NCBI GenBank assembly: GCA_942159475.1
Contig: OW804097.1
Coordinates: 58,920,986 to 58,984,985 of the forward strand
Reading direction: 5' to 3'
DNA from: Sthenelais limicola
Lineage: Eukaryota > Annelida > Polychaeta > Phyllodocida > Sigalionidae
Length of the DNA stretch: 64,000 nucleotides
Part shown: one piece after another, positions 1-11,762 of the stretch
Layout: each line of letters starts with the position of its first letter
Position numbering within the stretch: position 1 is the stretch's first letter
The notes under the pieces: model-generated
What the model saw: only the letters and a program-made list of their open reading frames with translations
What the model was told of the DNA's origin: nothing
The model's database searches: none
Made by a program: the position numbers and the translations under genes

Positions 1-227
1 GACACTGATCAATAACACGATTAAGCTTTCACCCGAGAGTGGACTGAAGACCAACTTAATCAACCAGAATTATTTTGCTTGTGTACCAGTGCAATTGATA
101 GCAGAGACAAGTGGTTTGGAAATTGTCTCAGATCTAGAGGAAAGGCCTGTGTAATGGAAAGAATGAGAGAATAGAAGTAAGGTAATTCTTGTACTGACTC
201 ACGAATACTGTAATAACAAGGGTAAAT

Positions 228-505
228 GTGATGTGTGACATAGAAATTAGTCTTAAGTCGCAGAAATATGGACTATTATTTTTACCAAGATAAGATCAAA
301 CGATGTTAATTAACCTCTTAAAAACCTAATAAGTACCTCTGTATTGTTTATGTTTGAAAGAAAGTTTGGCGGTTTTTCTGGAAGGACAGTCACTAGTAGA
401 GTAGAAAGATAAATCCCATAGGATGATTTTAGGAACTCAAGCATATATTGAATACAGAGTCTTGGAATTTCGTACATGTACTCATATGACTAAAAGGGGT
501 AAATA
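228..505 (+). repeat. Family B MITE-like copy, 3' truncated
   Basis: The copy starts with a degenerate TGATGTGTGACATAGAAA end. It runs through the family's internal landmarks (TTTGAAAGAAAGTTT, CCATAGGATGA, a TCTTGGAATTTCGTACATG variant) and then stops. The second terminal repeat is absent. Boundaries are by eye from comparison with the complete copy at 7681-8075. Confidence 0.6.
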
Positions 506-669
506 GCTTTTATATTATAGAGAGAGACCAAATACCGCTGAACATTTGGCATAGGAAGGGATAAAACAATGATTGCTAGACTGAAAGGCTATAGTATATA
601 TCACACATATAAGGCATCCAAATTAGCTGGCATCGAGCCAAAAAGAAGTCAAAGCCAGGTATAGATCGA

Positions 670-895
670 ATGTCCTCTCTTTCAATTTCCCTATCTTTCG
701 CTCTCTCCCTCCTCCCCCCTCCCTGCCTTTCTCTCCCTCTCCCTCTCTCTCTCCCGCCTGCCCTCCTCCTGGCTCTTTCTCCCCCCTGTCTATCATTCCC
801 TCTCTCTTTCTCTCCCTCTCCCTCCCTCTCTCCCTTCTCTTTCTCCCCATCCCCGCCCCTCGCTCTCCCTCGTCTCTCTACCTTCCCCTCTCTCT
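670..895. repeat. Polypyrimidine (CT-rich) tract
   Basis: About 225 bases are almost entirely C and T on the plus strand, in irregular CTCTCCCT runs. Open frames across it are low-complexity artefacts. This is one of several long strand-asymmetric tracts in the window; such mirror-like homopurine/homopyrimidine DNA can form triplexes in principle. Confidence 0.85.
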
Positions 896-1686
896 CAAAT
901 GAACCGCGTCAATACAACTGTCATAACTGTCAATATGACATGCACACACTGAGGGAAGTGATGACTGGGTAGATGTATTCGCCACTTTGTACTTCAAAAC
1001 GCAATAAGCAATCTATCTAAGACATCAAATTCATGGAAAATAAGCTTTGATTAGACTTGTATTATATATCCAACAATAGATTGAAGTTTCATATGAAATA
1101 AATGGACCCATATCCTGCTTGGATTAGTAGTTACAGATTTTGTATAGGCTGAGTATGATTTTTCAAACAGAAATTGTTTACTGCTTTTATTTATACAAGT
1201 ATATATAGATTCCAGCAGTTCCAGCTTCATTGCTATTTTCTATGACCACCATAGTTTAGGGTATTGTAGCTGCTACATATAATCCCACGGCCTGCTCCTA
1301 TCTCTTACAGTGGGTACCTGGGGGGTTGGTGGCGAGGTAAAACCAGTGAAAAACAAACACCCAACCTCCCTGTACAGGGAACCCAGCCAGACCATCTGGG
1401 CTCCACTGGGTTCCCCAGAGAACCCTCCACAGTCAGGCGCTACTTCCTTTTATCTTCTCTTTAATACAGAGGGAATATGGTTTATATCATCTACTTTATT
1501 TTGTTAAAAAATGTTATTGAGCAAAATGTCGTATAAGCGATATTTCCACGTGGCCTTATTTGAAAATTGTATACAGCTAGCCTCAATTTAGATATAGAAC
1601 ATTGAAATTTGATTTTGATCATTTAACCTTTTGACATCGGCATCGTATATAAAACAGAAAATATATTTTTGTTTTGTTATATTATA
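896..1686. other. No recognisable feature
   Basis: AT-rich sequence with no recognised repeat copy, RNA gene or convincing exon. A short G/C-richer patch near 1290-1440 has no identifiable homology by eye. Confidence 0.5.
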
Positions 1687-2364
1687 GCCATTAAATCACA
1701 TGTTTTTATATTACCATATCGATTAATGCATAATCTAAATAGCCCTGCTACATATATACCTTTTTCTTATATAGATATTTGATCTGATAGGGGTTATCAC
1801 ATAATGGTTTAATGGTAAGTGTTAAACCACTAGTGGTTAATGGGAAGTAGCATGGCAACCAATGCGCTCTTCGGGTTTACCGCCAAAAGTCCACTATGGA
1901 TAAAATATACATTATCAGTATATTGAACTATACTATAAAATGTTCTTTTTATGATAAATCACTAAGTAACTCTTTGGTTTCCCTCCCTTAAGATATCACC
2001 TATCTAATATATAAATAGAAGGGCTGCCATTAAATCACATGTTTTTATATTACCATATCGATTAATGCATAATCTAAATAGCCCTGCTACATATATACCT
2101 TTTTCTTATATAGATATTTGATCTGATAGGGGTTATCACATAATGGTTTAATGGTAAGTGTTAAACAACTAGTGGTTAATGGGAAGTAGCATGGCAACCA
2201 ATGCGCTCTTCGGGTTTACCGCCAAAAGTCCACTATGGATGAAATATACATTATCAGTATATTGAACTATACTATAAAATGTTCTTTTTATGATAAATCA
2301 CTAAGTAACTCTTTGGTTTCCCTCCCTTAAGATATCACCTATCTGATATATAAATAGAAGGGCT
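1687..2364. repeat. 339-bp tandem duplication, two near-identical units
   Basis: Unit 1 is 1687-2025 and unit 2 is 2026-2364. By eye they differ at three positions (ACCACTAG/ACAACTAG, GGATAAAA/GGATGAAA, TCTAATA/TCTGATA), about 99% identity. Each unit ends with the 23 bases that form the 5' end of the Helitron-like element in the next entry. Either a very recent duplication or an assembly artefact would look like this. Confidence 0.95.
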
Positions 2365-2938
2365 TTTTTTGTCATGCATTTTCTGGGAATCTGGGATGTC
2401 CCCATCCGTATTTCTGGTCTGCACAGGTCCGTCAACCCTGTGTGGAGGACATTATATGTGGTTTGTGAAGGTATTTGGGGTGAAAATGTGATTTTGAAGC
2501 CTTTTCTAAATTGGGATCTTCACGCTGTATTTATAAGCTGGGAAAGCTCATGGCGGATACTATGTCATTTCCCACAACCTACTACGTCATTTCCAGGGGG
2601 ACCTAACTACATGCAGAGGAGTGGGAGAGTGAAGATGAGGGGAGGGAGAGGGTGGGGGTATTGGAGAGGGGGAGGGGAGGGAGAGGGTGTAGGAGGGGAA
2701 GAGTGAAGAAAAAGGAGAGGGGGAGGAGAGGGAAAGAAGAGGGGGAGGGGATGGGAGATGGGAAGGAGAGAAAGTGGGGAGGGGGAGCATGAGGAAGAGG
2801 GGAGGGAGAGGGGGACTCAGAGATGGGGTTGGGAGAGAAAAACAGGTATGAAAGACAGAGAAGAGGGGGAGGGAAAAGAGGGAGAGGGGGAAGTGTGGGG
2901 AGAGAGGGTGTCCGTCCGGAGGACAGGTACTTTGCTAG
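2342..2938 (+). mobile_element. Candidate non-autonomous Helitron
   Basis: The left end reads TCTGATATATAAATAG and is preceded by A. The right end is CTAG followed by T, with a short hairpin (TGTCC...GGACA, 2909-2925) nine bases before CTAG. A 5' TC, a 3' CTRR with an upstream hairpin, and insertion between A and T are the known Helitron signature. There is no Rep/helicase coding, so it would depend on a partner. The 3' half (about 2620-2905) is a G/A-rich tract. No TSD is expected for this class. The match rests on end structure alone. Confidence 0.5.
2620..2905. repeat. Polypurine (GA-rich) tract inside the Helitron candidate
   Basis: Nearly pure purine on the plus strand, made of irregular GGGAGAGG-type runs. 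It lies wholly inside the candidate element and ends just before its terminal hairpin. Confidence 0.85.
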
Positions 2939-3379
2939 TTTTATATGATTTATTATATAGGCCTTTAATAGTCTACAAAGGAACATTTCTTTTTTTTAAA
3001 GATTTTATTTAAACTGAGTCCCATATCAGGGGTCTTTTTCACTCATCTCAGATTAACAACATAATCACTGTTATATTACTGATAATTATTCCAAAAGTTC
3101 TTCCAGTGGTTCAGCTGGTGGGCTTGCAAAATGCAAAAGCGAGATGCAACTGGCCTATTTCAATACACAACATTTAGAACCATAGAATTAAAATGGGCAA
3201 CCTTATACCATGTCTCAAAGTCTATGGGAGAACGATAGTTCTATCAAACAACTACCATGCACCAACACCACTTTTCCTATACTACTTTTGGAAGTTAATC
3301 TGTGTAAATGGGGTGTAAAGTTGTCTTTTTTCAAATAGGATATTCACCAATAGGAAGCTGTATCTTCATATGGCATAAG

Positions 3380-3470
3380 TCTCATCTCACAAAAAATGGA
3401 TTTTGAGATACCATCATATTTTAAAAGATACGACTTCTACTACTGCCATAAATATCCTATATGATTAAGC
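3380..3470 (+). repeat. Family B fragment
   Basis: It carries the subterminal block AAAAAATGGATTTTGAGATA followed by CCATCATATTTTAAAAGAT. This block is shared with the B copies at 33.7, 34.2, 41.2 and 57.8 kb. Confidence 0.55.
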
Positions 3471-3774
3471 TGAAAAGTTCCAAGAGATTTCATGACAACT
3501 GGATTTAATGAGGGAAGTCACTTTACTTTGTTTTCCTGAAAGAGAGAAGACATTCAATACGTGTCCTGGGAATACGATGGATGGAGCTTCTGATACACTA
3601 TCTAGTGCACTGGCATATCTTCTCCACCCCTAGACATAAAATAAATGGCATGTTGTCATGACATGGGTGATAACTTTTCAAGTCGTGTTCCCAGTATCAA
3701 CAGCAGTTCCTGCTATGTCTGTTCAGGCTGCATCTTTAGTTAACATCGGTCAAAAACTAAACAATTTCTACTTG

Positions 3775-4058
3775 TTCCGTTTTTTCCAACCCATCTAAAA
3801 TTCATTTAACCAACATTTTGTAGGATTGTGTCTGGTTGTTTTTGCTACAGAACTTCACAAAAGTTCACATTTATTTTTGGGGGACTTAGCATGGTTTCAT
3901 TTATTATCGCTCACCGGAAACGTTTTTCTATCGGCCCATGTGACTTCAAATTCTCGTATAAACATATAACAGCAGCAGAATATTGTCATAATAAGTCATA
4001 ATATGAGTAAATTTGTGAAGATTTTCTTTGTCATAATTGCTGAGAATGCAGCTTTAAC
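3775..4058 (+). repeat. Family D copy
   Basis: It shows the family order: TTTTTCCAACCCATCTAAA, a TGTCTGGTTG block, TTATTATCGCTCACCGG, ACATATAACAGCAGCAGAAT, and the end GAGAATGCAGCTTTAAC. It aligns collinearly with 15860-16252. Coding potential is absent. Confidence 0.75.
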
Positions 4059-5293
4059 TAAGATCACGTGTGAAGTGCAGTAAATAACCAAAAGATGATT
4101 AAGTAGTGAAAGTGATGAATTCTGACAAACTATTAATAACAATTATACATTTTTATGAAATAGAACTCAGTGAGACCTCAGTTTTGTATTTCGGAAACAA
4201 CTCGCTTCAAATATGAAAAGCTGGAATCTGTCCAGCTCGCATGAAGTGAAAAAGGAGAGAAATCCATCAAGCCAGTTTCTTAGACTTAGACTAACATCTG
4301 AGCCGTGCCAATTATCGAACAACATTTGTTTAACAACTTGAGCACTGCCAGACCCAAAAGAGAAATTTCCCAACTTACAGATCGTGACGCTCTGCCTTTT
4401 GTTTGTTTCAAAATCGTTCATCAATTTAATTAACATTGCAGCTTTTCGACGCATCATCTAACTATTCTCAGATGGGTTATCCGCAGGAGGCATCTAATAA
4501 GCAATAACCACAAGATAGAATTCACTATTGGTGTGTAGTATTCTGTTCAAGCAACATCATAAGGTAAAGTGACTAGTAATAACTTGCACAAGCCAATAGA
4601 AAGGTTTCGCATGTAAACCTATCTCAATTATGTAACCATATCCGTATCTTTTTTGTGAATTACGTCGCAATTGTGAGATGAAACATTTTGCTTGATATAT
4701 TATGTCATGTTTTTCCCATCCCTATTGTGCTGAACCTCTTTCTTCCTGTTAACGTATGTTTGTAGGCCTATTTCAGGCGCCACAAACTGACGTCACACAT
4801 GGGTTCAGTGCCCTCTTGTGCTAAACGGACTTTTTACTGTATCTTTCTCAGGTGGCACCTTTCAATGGCTGTAAGTCAGCTTGGGTCAGTCATAAAACTG
4901 GGACCTTGGGGCTGAACGTATGAATCTGTAACGTTATGTGTCTCTAAAGTGGCCATTAACCTGTTTGTTGTCACTTTTATGGCATAAAGGGCACTATGAT
5001 AGCAACTAAGATGTATTAGAAATTATTATCATTATTGATATTATTTTCTTTTTCATTATGAAAGGTACTGGAGCTGGGAACGGATCAAAGATTGTGGGAA
5101 ATCTGGATTACTAGATGCATATATCATTTTTTGTATGGATATCTTTCTTAATAATGGTAATAATAAGTACTTCTTTAATAAATACCCTTTCAGAAGCTGA
5201 ACAGGGATAAGAATCCCAATAAAAGAGAAATTAACATAACTTCTCCCTTGGGAAATGCTGTTCCAATCCCTGTAGCGACATAGTTGGGTGATA
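4059..5293. other. No recognisable feature
   Basis: Mixed AT-rich DNA. I see no dispersed-family copy, tRNA or exon-like reading frame here. Confidence 0.5.
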
Positions 5294-5485
5294 GGGGACT
5301 TGTATGCCCACCATATTGAATCATGATTCGCATGGAAATATGGGACTTGTGCACGGCACAGTATAAAATCTATAGAAAACATGATGCCATGTTCAGCATG
5401 GAATATTTATGGGTGCTATAATGTCAATATCTATGTGTTATACATGTTTCCATAACGCAAGCCGCCTTCCTTCTCATCATGCATT
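5294..5485 (+). repeat. Family C copy, 3' truncated
   Basis: It starts at the GATAGGGGACTTGTATGCCC end and continues through GATTCGCATGGAAATATGGG, a GTGTAAAATCTATAGAAAACATG-type block and CATGTTTCCATAAC, as in the full copy at 54309-54661. The distal half is missing. Confidence 0.75.
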
Positions 5486-5910
5486 ATAGTCCTTAGGATG
5501 TATCTACACTCATTTTTTCGTGAGACTTTCCGCCAGTCTATAATGTAATTATCATACGTATTATATACATAATATAGCAATATGGGCCCACCTTTCCCCA
5601 TCAAGCAAAATCAGAACAGATTTAGAGATAAATTATATATAGCATCATCTAATGTAATCTGGTTAAATGTTTGCTCGGCTACAAATTGTATAATATCATA
5701 ATCTTAACTTTGGTGTATGCGAGCAACAGTGGAGGAACAATTTTAACTGCCGCGATGGGGAATATCATTGCATTAGATCCATTGCTTCTGATAATCCCCA
5801 TCCACAACGGCCTACTCAGTTCTGTGAGGCAATTATAATCTATGCTATTCCACTACTGCCGGGTGCCATGCAGGGGACACTTGCCTACCTTTCATCCCTT
5901 TCATATCAGA

Positions 5911-6131
5911 GTCAGGACGTCAGATGATGTACAATCGGCAGCTCTACACATTTAATCAATTCTGCTAAATTAGGCTGAGCAATGGTCAATCTGAGTATAT
6001 TTGGTATTGTGTTGATTTAATAAATCTGTTCTGTTAGGTTTAACTGTATTTTGAACCTCATTTTCTGTCTTAAATTTAGGCTATTGGAGAGGATTTGTGA
6101 AGGTGAATTGTAGATTTTCTAACAACCTGAC
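5911..6131 (+). repeat. Family A MITE-like copy
   Basis: A near-complete copy. The left end is GTCAGGACGTCAGATGATGT, followed by ACAATCGGCAGCTCTACAC. The right end is GAATTGTAGATTTTCTAACA followed by ACCTGAC, which is an inverted form of the left end. The internal landmark TATTTTGAACCTCATTTT is present. Confidence 0.85.
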
Positions 6132-6604
6132 CGATAAGGAGCTAATTTAGCCACACTTTGCTGAATTATCGTTACCCCTGTGTCGCGGTGCTCCCTCTAG
6201 GTATTCGCAGCCTTCAAATTTAATGCCAACGAGTCCTGCGAGGGTCATTTTCTAGAACTCTCCAGCTTTGGTCCTTCCCCGTCTTCCCATTCCCCTAGCA
6301 CAAAAAAAACTTAAGAGCCAATATTCTGGAAATATCCACAGGCTAGACAAGGGACAATCCTCCTGGGGCATTACATTTTAAGTTAAGAAGTTGGCGGAAA
6401 CGGGTGATAGGAGAGGAGAGGAGTGGGGAGGTGAGAGGGGACCGCTATAACGAGGGGATTACCTAATGATGGGCGATCTCAATAGTCGACCTTAGTTAGA
6501 AATAGCAGCTACTTTTCCATAACTTTCAGAGTGAAGCATTAAGTTAGGAATAGTAGCTACTTGTTCACAACTTTCAGAGTTGTTTTCACTGAACTTGATT
6601 TGTA
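6132..6604. other. No recognisable feature
   Basis: Includes a short local direct repeat (TTAGAAATAGCAGCTACTT near 6490 and a similar block near 6545) but no family copy. Confidence 0.45.
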
Positions 6605-6619
6605 TAGTGCTATCCAAGA

Positions 6620-6811
6620 GCAGTAGGCGTCCAATAACTCGCTAACCATTCTGATATGATCTGAGAGGCTGTGAGCCAAGACTGGATGTATCACCTCTCT
6701 CCCTCCCTCCTGGACGCCTACTCCAGGGCCAGGAAAGCCATTAGTGCAGTAGGCATCCAATCACTGGCATACCATTAGTAACTGAGCTGAGAGGCTGTAA
6801 GCCTGGACTGG
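6620..6811 (+). repeat. Family E copy, internally duplicated
   Basis: The block GCAGTAGGCGTCCAAT...GAGAGGCTGTGAGCC occurs twice, at about 6620-6690 and 6747-6811. Between them lies the inverted GGACGCCTACTCCAGGGC segment. Equivalent segments occur at 14.85 kb and 49.65 kb. Confidence 0.6.
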
Positions 6812-7265
6812 GTACTGTACACAGACATTGACTGATGGTGTGTGGCTCCCTCCTCCAAACACTGCCATCACATCCGGGAGCCTGTTTTATCCCAAATGAG
6901 ACGTCTACCAGATTGGTTATGGGGCGCTCGTTTTCCTTTTCTGGATCAACAGCAAAGCAAAACACAGGCTGGGTTTTCCCGGCGGTTGGCTCCTTTCTTC
7001 CATGGGAAAATGCATTGTAATTTCCTCTCTGCAGCTGCCACTATTTGGCGAGATTTGAGCCTCGTGTTCTTCTTATGTCTGCCTTAAACAGCAGCGATGT
7101 GGCCACATTAATCAAATATAAATTCCAGGCGTCTTTCGAATATTAACTACGAACTGCAAACGGTGTTGTGATGGAATTGATGGTAATTCTTGTGTGGTGG
7201 TTGTTTCTGTGTTGTGTTCATGCCGTCCTATGCAAAGTGAAACATTTTAGTTATTTTTTATTTTT

Positions 7266-7432
7266 TCTAAGAAAACTAATGGCATGATGGGAAAGATGGG
7301 GACTTGTGTTATGGAAACATGTATAACACTTGGATACTGACATTGGAGAACCGATAAATATTCCATGCTAAACATGGCCTGTTTTCTATGGATTTTATGG
7401 AGTCCCATAATCCCCGATTGATAATATAAGTC
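7266..7432 (-). repeat. Family C fragment
   Basis: The middle of the family in reverse orientation: GCATGATGGGAAAGATGG, TTATGGAAACATGTA, ACATTGG, ATATTCCATGCT, TTTTCTATGGATTTTA. Both termini are missing. Confidence 0.7.
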
Positions 7433-7489
7433 ACATTTAAATATTGGATCTGAATAAAATATATAAATATACATATGATGATATCTCGG

Positions 7490-7665
7490 GGAAACTTTTA
7501 CTATTGTACAGGGAGTGATGTAGTGATGTAGTGATGTTTTTTTTTTAATTGAGAAGGATTTTATTGTTGTTTTTGCTGCAGCGCTTCATAAAAGTCCGCA
7601 TTTATATTTCTGTGACTCGCCTTAAATATTGGCCTTAAATTCATTGTCAGCAGTATATAAATATA
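7490..7665 (+). repeat. Family D fragment
   Basis: Shares ATTGTTGTTTTTGCTGCAGC, GCTTCATAAAAGTCCGCATT and TGTGACTCGCCT with the segment at 8735-8880 and with the middle of family D. Confidence 0.55.
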
Positions 7666-7680
7666 CACCTGATACCACAA

Positions 7681-8075
7681 ATGTGATGTGTTTCAGGAAA
7701 ATGATATTTTTCAATATATTTCATTCACAAGATCTTTTTATAGAAATCTCATTTTGGGGTTATACATGTATACTATTTAAAGCCGTATGAATTTACCAAA
7801 TTACAAGGCTGTGTATCAAATACATCCTTGCATTTCTAAGGTCATCCTATAGAGTATATTCAGCAACTTAATTAGTAATAGTCGACCCAGAAACAGTGTA
7901 AACCATTTTTTTTTTTTTTTTCAAAAATAAAAATATCAAACTTAAAATTTAGAAACACTTGTTAGCTTTCCTAATGTTTACTATCATTGGAATCCGTTTG
8001 ATCTCATCTATTCAAATATGATCTCAAAATCAATTTTTTTGCGACTTGTGACTCATTTTCCTGAAACACATCACA
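7681..8075. repeat. Family B MITE-like element, complete
   Basis: The left end ATGTGATGTGTTTCAGGAAA and the right end CCTGAAACACATCACAA are inverted copies of each other. Interior landmarks include AAGGTCATCCTATAGAGTA and GACCCAGAAACAGTG. At 395 bp this is the best reference for complete-end structure. No open frame, so transposition would need an enzyme supplied elsewhere. Confidence 0.8.
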
Positions 8076-8734
8076 ACTAACCATAGACCCTAGGAAACAG
8101 ATCATATGCCTATCATCGCATGCAGGAAAAACATATTGTAAACCGATATAGAAACCCAAGCCATGACCCCGCGATGGATGTCTGCACGGAGCCTATAAGA
8201 TCCTTTGGACATGGGTCGGCGAGGGCAACCAGTGTACACCAATAGTTAACTCTTATCTCTGTTTGAAGACTGGCAGAGGGTGGAACTATATGTCAGTAGA
8301 TAAGGTTAACCTTCCGTTATATGTTGTATTTATTGAAGATTAGGATAATACCAGAGTAGAATATAGCATTATTGAATTTCTTTATTTGGGGTTCTTTTTT
8401 CATAGAGCCTGCATGAAAATGAAGGTAACATTTCCATGGGCATTAAGCCAACCATCAATATCATGCCTAAATGGAACTGGATGTGGGAAGGCCACCAGAG
8501 ATGTGTAAAGAATAATTCTTCCTTGATTTCCCGGGAGATATTTTACAAGCCAACATGACCCTAGCAAGCTTCAGCGAGTGTTATGACCAAGGTATCGCTC
8601 TAATGTATTAGTCGCGCGAGTTGATCAAATAATTCATTCAGATCCAATAATGTCTCTATAGGGACGGATACATGTATTTCCCTTGGCTGCCCACCATTAG
8701 GTTAATATCCCAGATTATTGGATTACCTCAGGCA
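8076..8734. other. No recognisable feature
   Basis: AT-rich DNA without an identifiable repeat copy or exon. Confidence 0.45.
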
Positions 8735-8880
8735 AGCTTTCACTATTGTATAGGCAGTGATGTAGTGGTGCTTTAAAAATTGAGAAGGAATTCACCGTTG
8801 TCTTTGCTGCAGCGCTTCATACCTGTAAGTCTACATTTATATTTATTTCTGTGGCTCACCAGAAACATAACGACTTCTTC
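8735..8880 (+). repeat. Family D fragment
   Basis: Direct relative of 7490-7665: TCACTATTGTATAGGCAGTG, TTTGCTGCAGCGCTTCAT, and a terminal GGCTCACCAGAAAC that matches the GCTCACCGG block of the longer D copies. Confidence 0.55.
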
Positions 8881-9584
8881 CACTTATAATTAAACCGTAT
8901 ACTGTTGCCAAATTTGAGCAGGCTAAATTATTCGCGTGGGGACCCTAAAATGTGTTTCTGTGGAATGTTAAGGCTATGAGGACACATAATTCTTGGTTCT
9001 CATGAGAATATAGATATCAGTCTAAATCGAGCTCAAATAAAATTATTTAAAATTTAGAAAAAAACAATGTGTAGAATTAAATACAAAATATTGGCAGGCC
9101 ATAAAATTTGCGCTAATAGGAGGGGATTCGTATTTCGCAGGACTTTTGCACCACGAAAACTTGGCGCTGTACAGTATGCGATAAGCTCGGGTAAGGTCCA
9201 ATGTGTATATAATAATTCTTGTATCAGGATGGGCTGAGAATAGCATCTACTGCATGCAAGGCTTGACTGAGTAATCAGGACTTGAACTAAAAGTGAAAGC
9301 AGGAGAACCCACTGCAGCAGGGTGTTTTGATAAAAGCAGATCACATACTTTATCTTGTGCACAACTAAGGGGAATGAAAATGTCAGGACATGTCGTAAGC
9401 ATTAATTTCTCACATCCCTGGTCTCCAGCAATAGAGCATTTGCATGCATCACTGCACAATTACAGTGCATGATGGGATACATTAAGACATCTTAGGCTAT
9501 CTTAGTATAATATGTTAAGGACGATTTGGGGCTATACATGCTCGCTCAAGTCAGCCATTATTCTAATGACCAACAATGAGGGTT
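8881..9584. other. Mostly unassigned; tiny family C relic
   Basis: A short stretch near 9428-9480 (GCATTTGCATGCATCACTGC and CAGTGCATGATGGGATA) looks like a decayed family C end. The rest has no recognised feature. Confidence 0.4.
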
Positions 9585-9589
9585 TGCTT

Positions 9590-9855
9590 GCCCCAGGATC
9601 ATACACCAAACAGTGCACCAGCAGGCCCTAAATCGAGGTTATTAATCTGTTTAGGCCGTTATAGCCCCTGGTCTGTTCAAGGCAGTGACTAAAGGACTTT
9701 AGTCCATCATTGGGATGATTTGAGGCCATAATTCCCTGCTGAAGCAAGGCATTATATAATCACTGTGTGTATGATCCATTGCCTTCACCTCAGGATTATA
9801 CACCAAACAGTGCCCAGCAGCTCCCCAATGTTGGTCATTGATCCTTTATTTTGTT
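9590..9855 (+). repeat. Pair of direct repeats sharing ACACCAAACAGTG
   Basis: Copy 1 (9590-9660) and copy 2 (9788-9855) share CAGGATYATACACCAAACAG and a following GGTYATTRATC block. A third copy, with its own inverted partner, is at 24197-24300. Confidence 0.7.
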
Positions 9856-9860
9856 GCCCT

Positions 9861-11030
9861 TGGAGGCATTTTCCCGTTCAGTAGACATTGTTGATAGGGT
9901 ATAGACAGTGGAATCTTCCCAAAATAAGACTAAACAGATTAATGAACTTCATTTCAGACAGCAATCGGGCCCTGGTGTTCATAACACATTTGCATTTTTT
10001 TTAGATAAATAAATGTATTTCTTAGAAGTTCATAGATCTATATGTGATATCTCTCATTCTTTGAAACATTCTTTGGGGCATTATCAACAACCAGAGTCCT
10101 CTCCCTGTCCGCACTGTTACTATAATAAAAAAAACGCAGGCTTGGTTATTTGGGAGCCTTAGCATTAGTAAATATGGACAACTTTAAATAAGTAATTATC
10201 AATATACAACGTCCACAAATCCTTGCCAATCTATGTCCAGAATTGCGTCCATGCAAATCCGTTATAGGGCTAGCTCCAATCTAATGCATAAAGCGACTTT
10301 TATGAGCCTTGCTGGGTGGTAATACTGCCCGTGATGTATGTGGCTTATCATGAGGGCTATGTGTGCTCATGTAATTACCCTCGCCTATAGATTCAATCCT
10401 GGTCAGCATGGAACGTATGGCCTCACATCAATCTTTCCTAAATGAGCAGTCCCATAAGGACTATTACCCAATGGCCACAATCCTACCTAAACTAGGTTGC
10501 TGATCCAATGTATCAAGGTGCAATTGTACAGAATCATGTACCAGGCAGGGGTAAAGTGTATGCATCCACACAAATCCATATATTAATACTGTAGGCCCAA
10601 ATGGGTGATTAGCCATAACTCCTCCAGTTTTAGCACCATGACCTTCGATGTGGTCATGGTTTGGGATTGTGGCATTCATTTTCAAAATCAAAAATAGGGC
10701 AAATATTTTCTGCACAGTGCAGGTCTTCCAATGTTACCAGTAAACATACATTGCATGTAAGCAGTGAAAGTAACAATACTCCAGTTACAATACTCCAGTG
10801 CACAGTATATTATATTTGTTGTAATCAAATGGATAAAACATACATTATCAGTATAGATCTTGGAAATATACTGTCCACCGTAACAGTAGCCTAATGTACA
10901 TAGTACATGTCCCTTACTTTCAATATGACCACTTCAACCTTCAAAAAGCGTGAAAAAAGCTTATAATTATCGTTTACACCCCTCCACCTCAGTGTCTTCC
11001 CCTTCAAACCCATTCCCTTCTCAGTGCCCC
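9861..11030. other. No recognisable feature
   Basis: Near 10828-10856 it shares ATGGATAAAA, then ACATTATCAGTATA, with the duplicated unit at 1.9 and 2.2 kb, which suggests a shared repeat relic. Otherwise unassigned. Confidence 0.4.
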
Positions 11031-11266
11031 CCAGGGACGCCCTTGAACACTTGAGGGATGCCCTGATGATGTCACAAAATGGTCTTGTGTTCCTCCCGCT
11101 ATCCCAAGGAGCAATTATATTCTTCCGATTATACTTCTTCCATAAACATTTTTTATCTAGACTTAGGTGATGGTAAACCAAGAGCCATGACTATCTCCTC
11201 ATGTTCCTACAAGTCGAAAGAGAAAGATGGTAGAAGGAATGGTGAAGGTGTGGGCCCCACTGACCC

Positions 11267-11304
11267 ACTAGCAAATCCTGTGCATAGCACGGTTGTTTGC
11301 TAGT
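11267..11304 (+). mobile_element. Candidate Helitron 3' terminus
   Basis: The sequence ends in GTTTGCTAG followed by T. Seven bases before CTAG is a small stem (GTGC/GCAC flanked by CC/GG) at 11277-11292. An outer pair ACTAGCAAA / TTTGCTAGT encloses it, so orientation is ambiguous. This resembles Helitron 3' ends, but I could not locate a matching 5' TC end upstream. Confidence 0.35.
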
Positions 11305-11622
11305 ATAATATAACTCTGATTTTAAAGATATATTTGAATCAACTGTATGAAGATTCTTTGTTTAAAATTCACCACACAAGACCCATTCAAGTGTTATTCA
11401 TCTGTACCAGATCTAAGGTATTTGAGAGAGTAGGACACAGTCTGGCATCGCATACATATAGAACAGTACATTATTGTGGCATCAGGTTTGGTATAAGCAT
11501 GAGCAAGACCTTACGTGTACGGGCACCAAAGCACTAGGAAACCTATATAGACTTGATATTGGTAGCTAGGTGCAGTGGGGAGAGCTGGTGATGGTTAAAG
11601 AGATGTGAAGTGGAGTGTAAAC
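11305..11622. other. No recognisable feature
   Basis: No family copy or exon-like frame is visible. Confidence 0.4.
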
Positions 11623-11762
11623 ACTGCTAAAACTCCTTTTTCGTTGCTGCTCATTCATTGCTGCTAAAGCTCCTTATTTTTCGCTGCTAAAACTCTTTAT
11701 TCCTCCCTGCTAAAACGCCTTATTTCTCCCGGCTAAAATTCCTTATTCTCCCTTCTAAAAGC
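11623..11762 (+). repeat. Degenerate short tandem repeat
   Basis: About five irregular units of the type CTGCTAAAACTCCTTATT, spaced roughly 25-30 bases apart. Confidence 0.75.
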
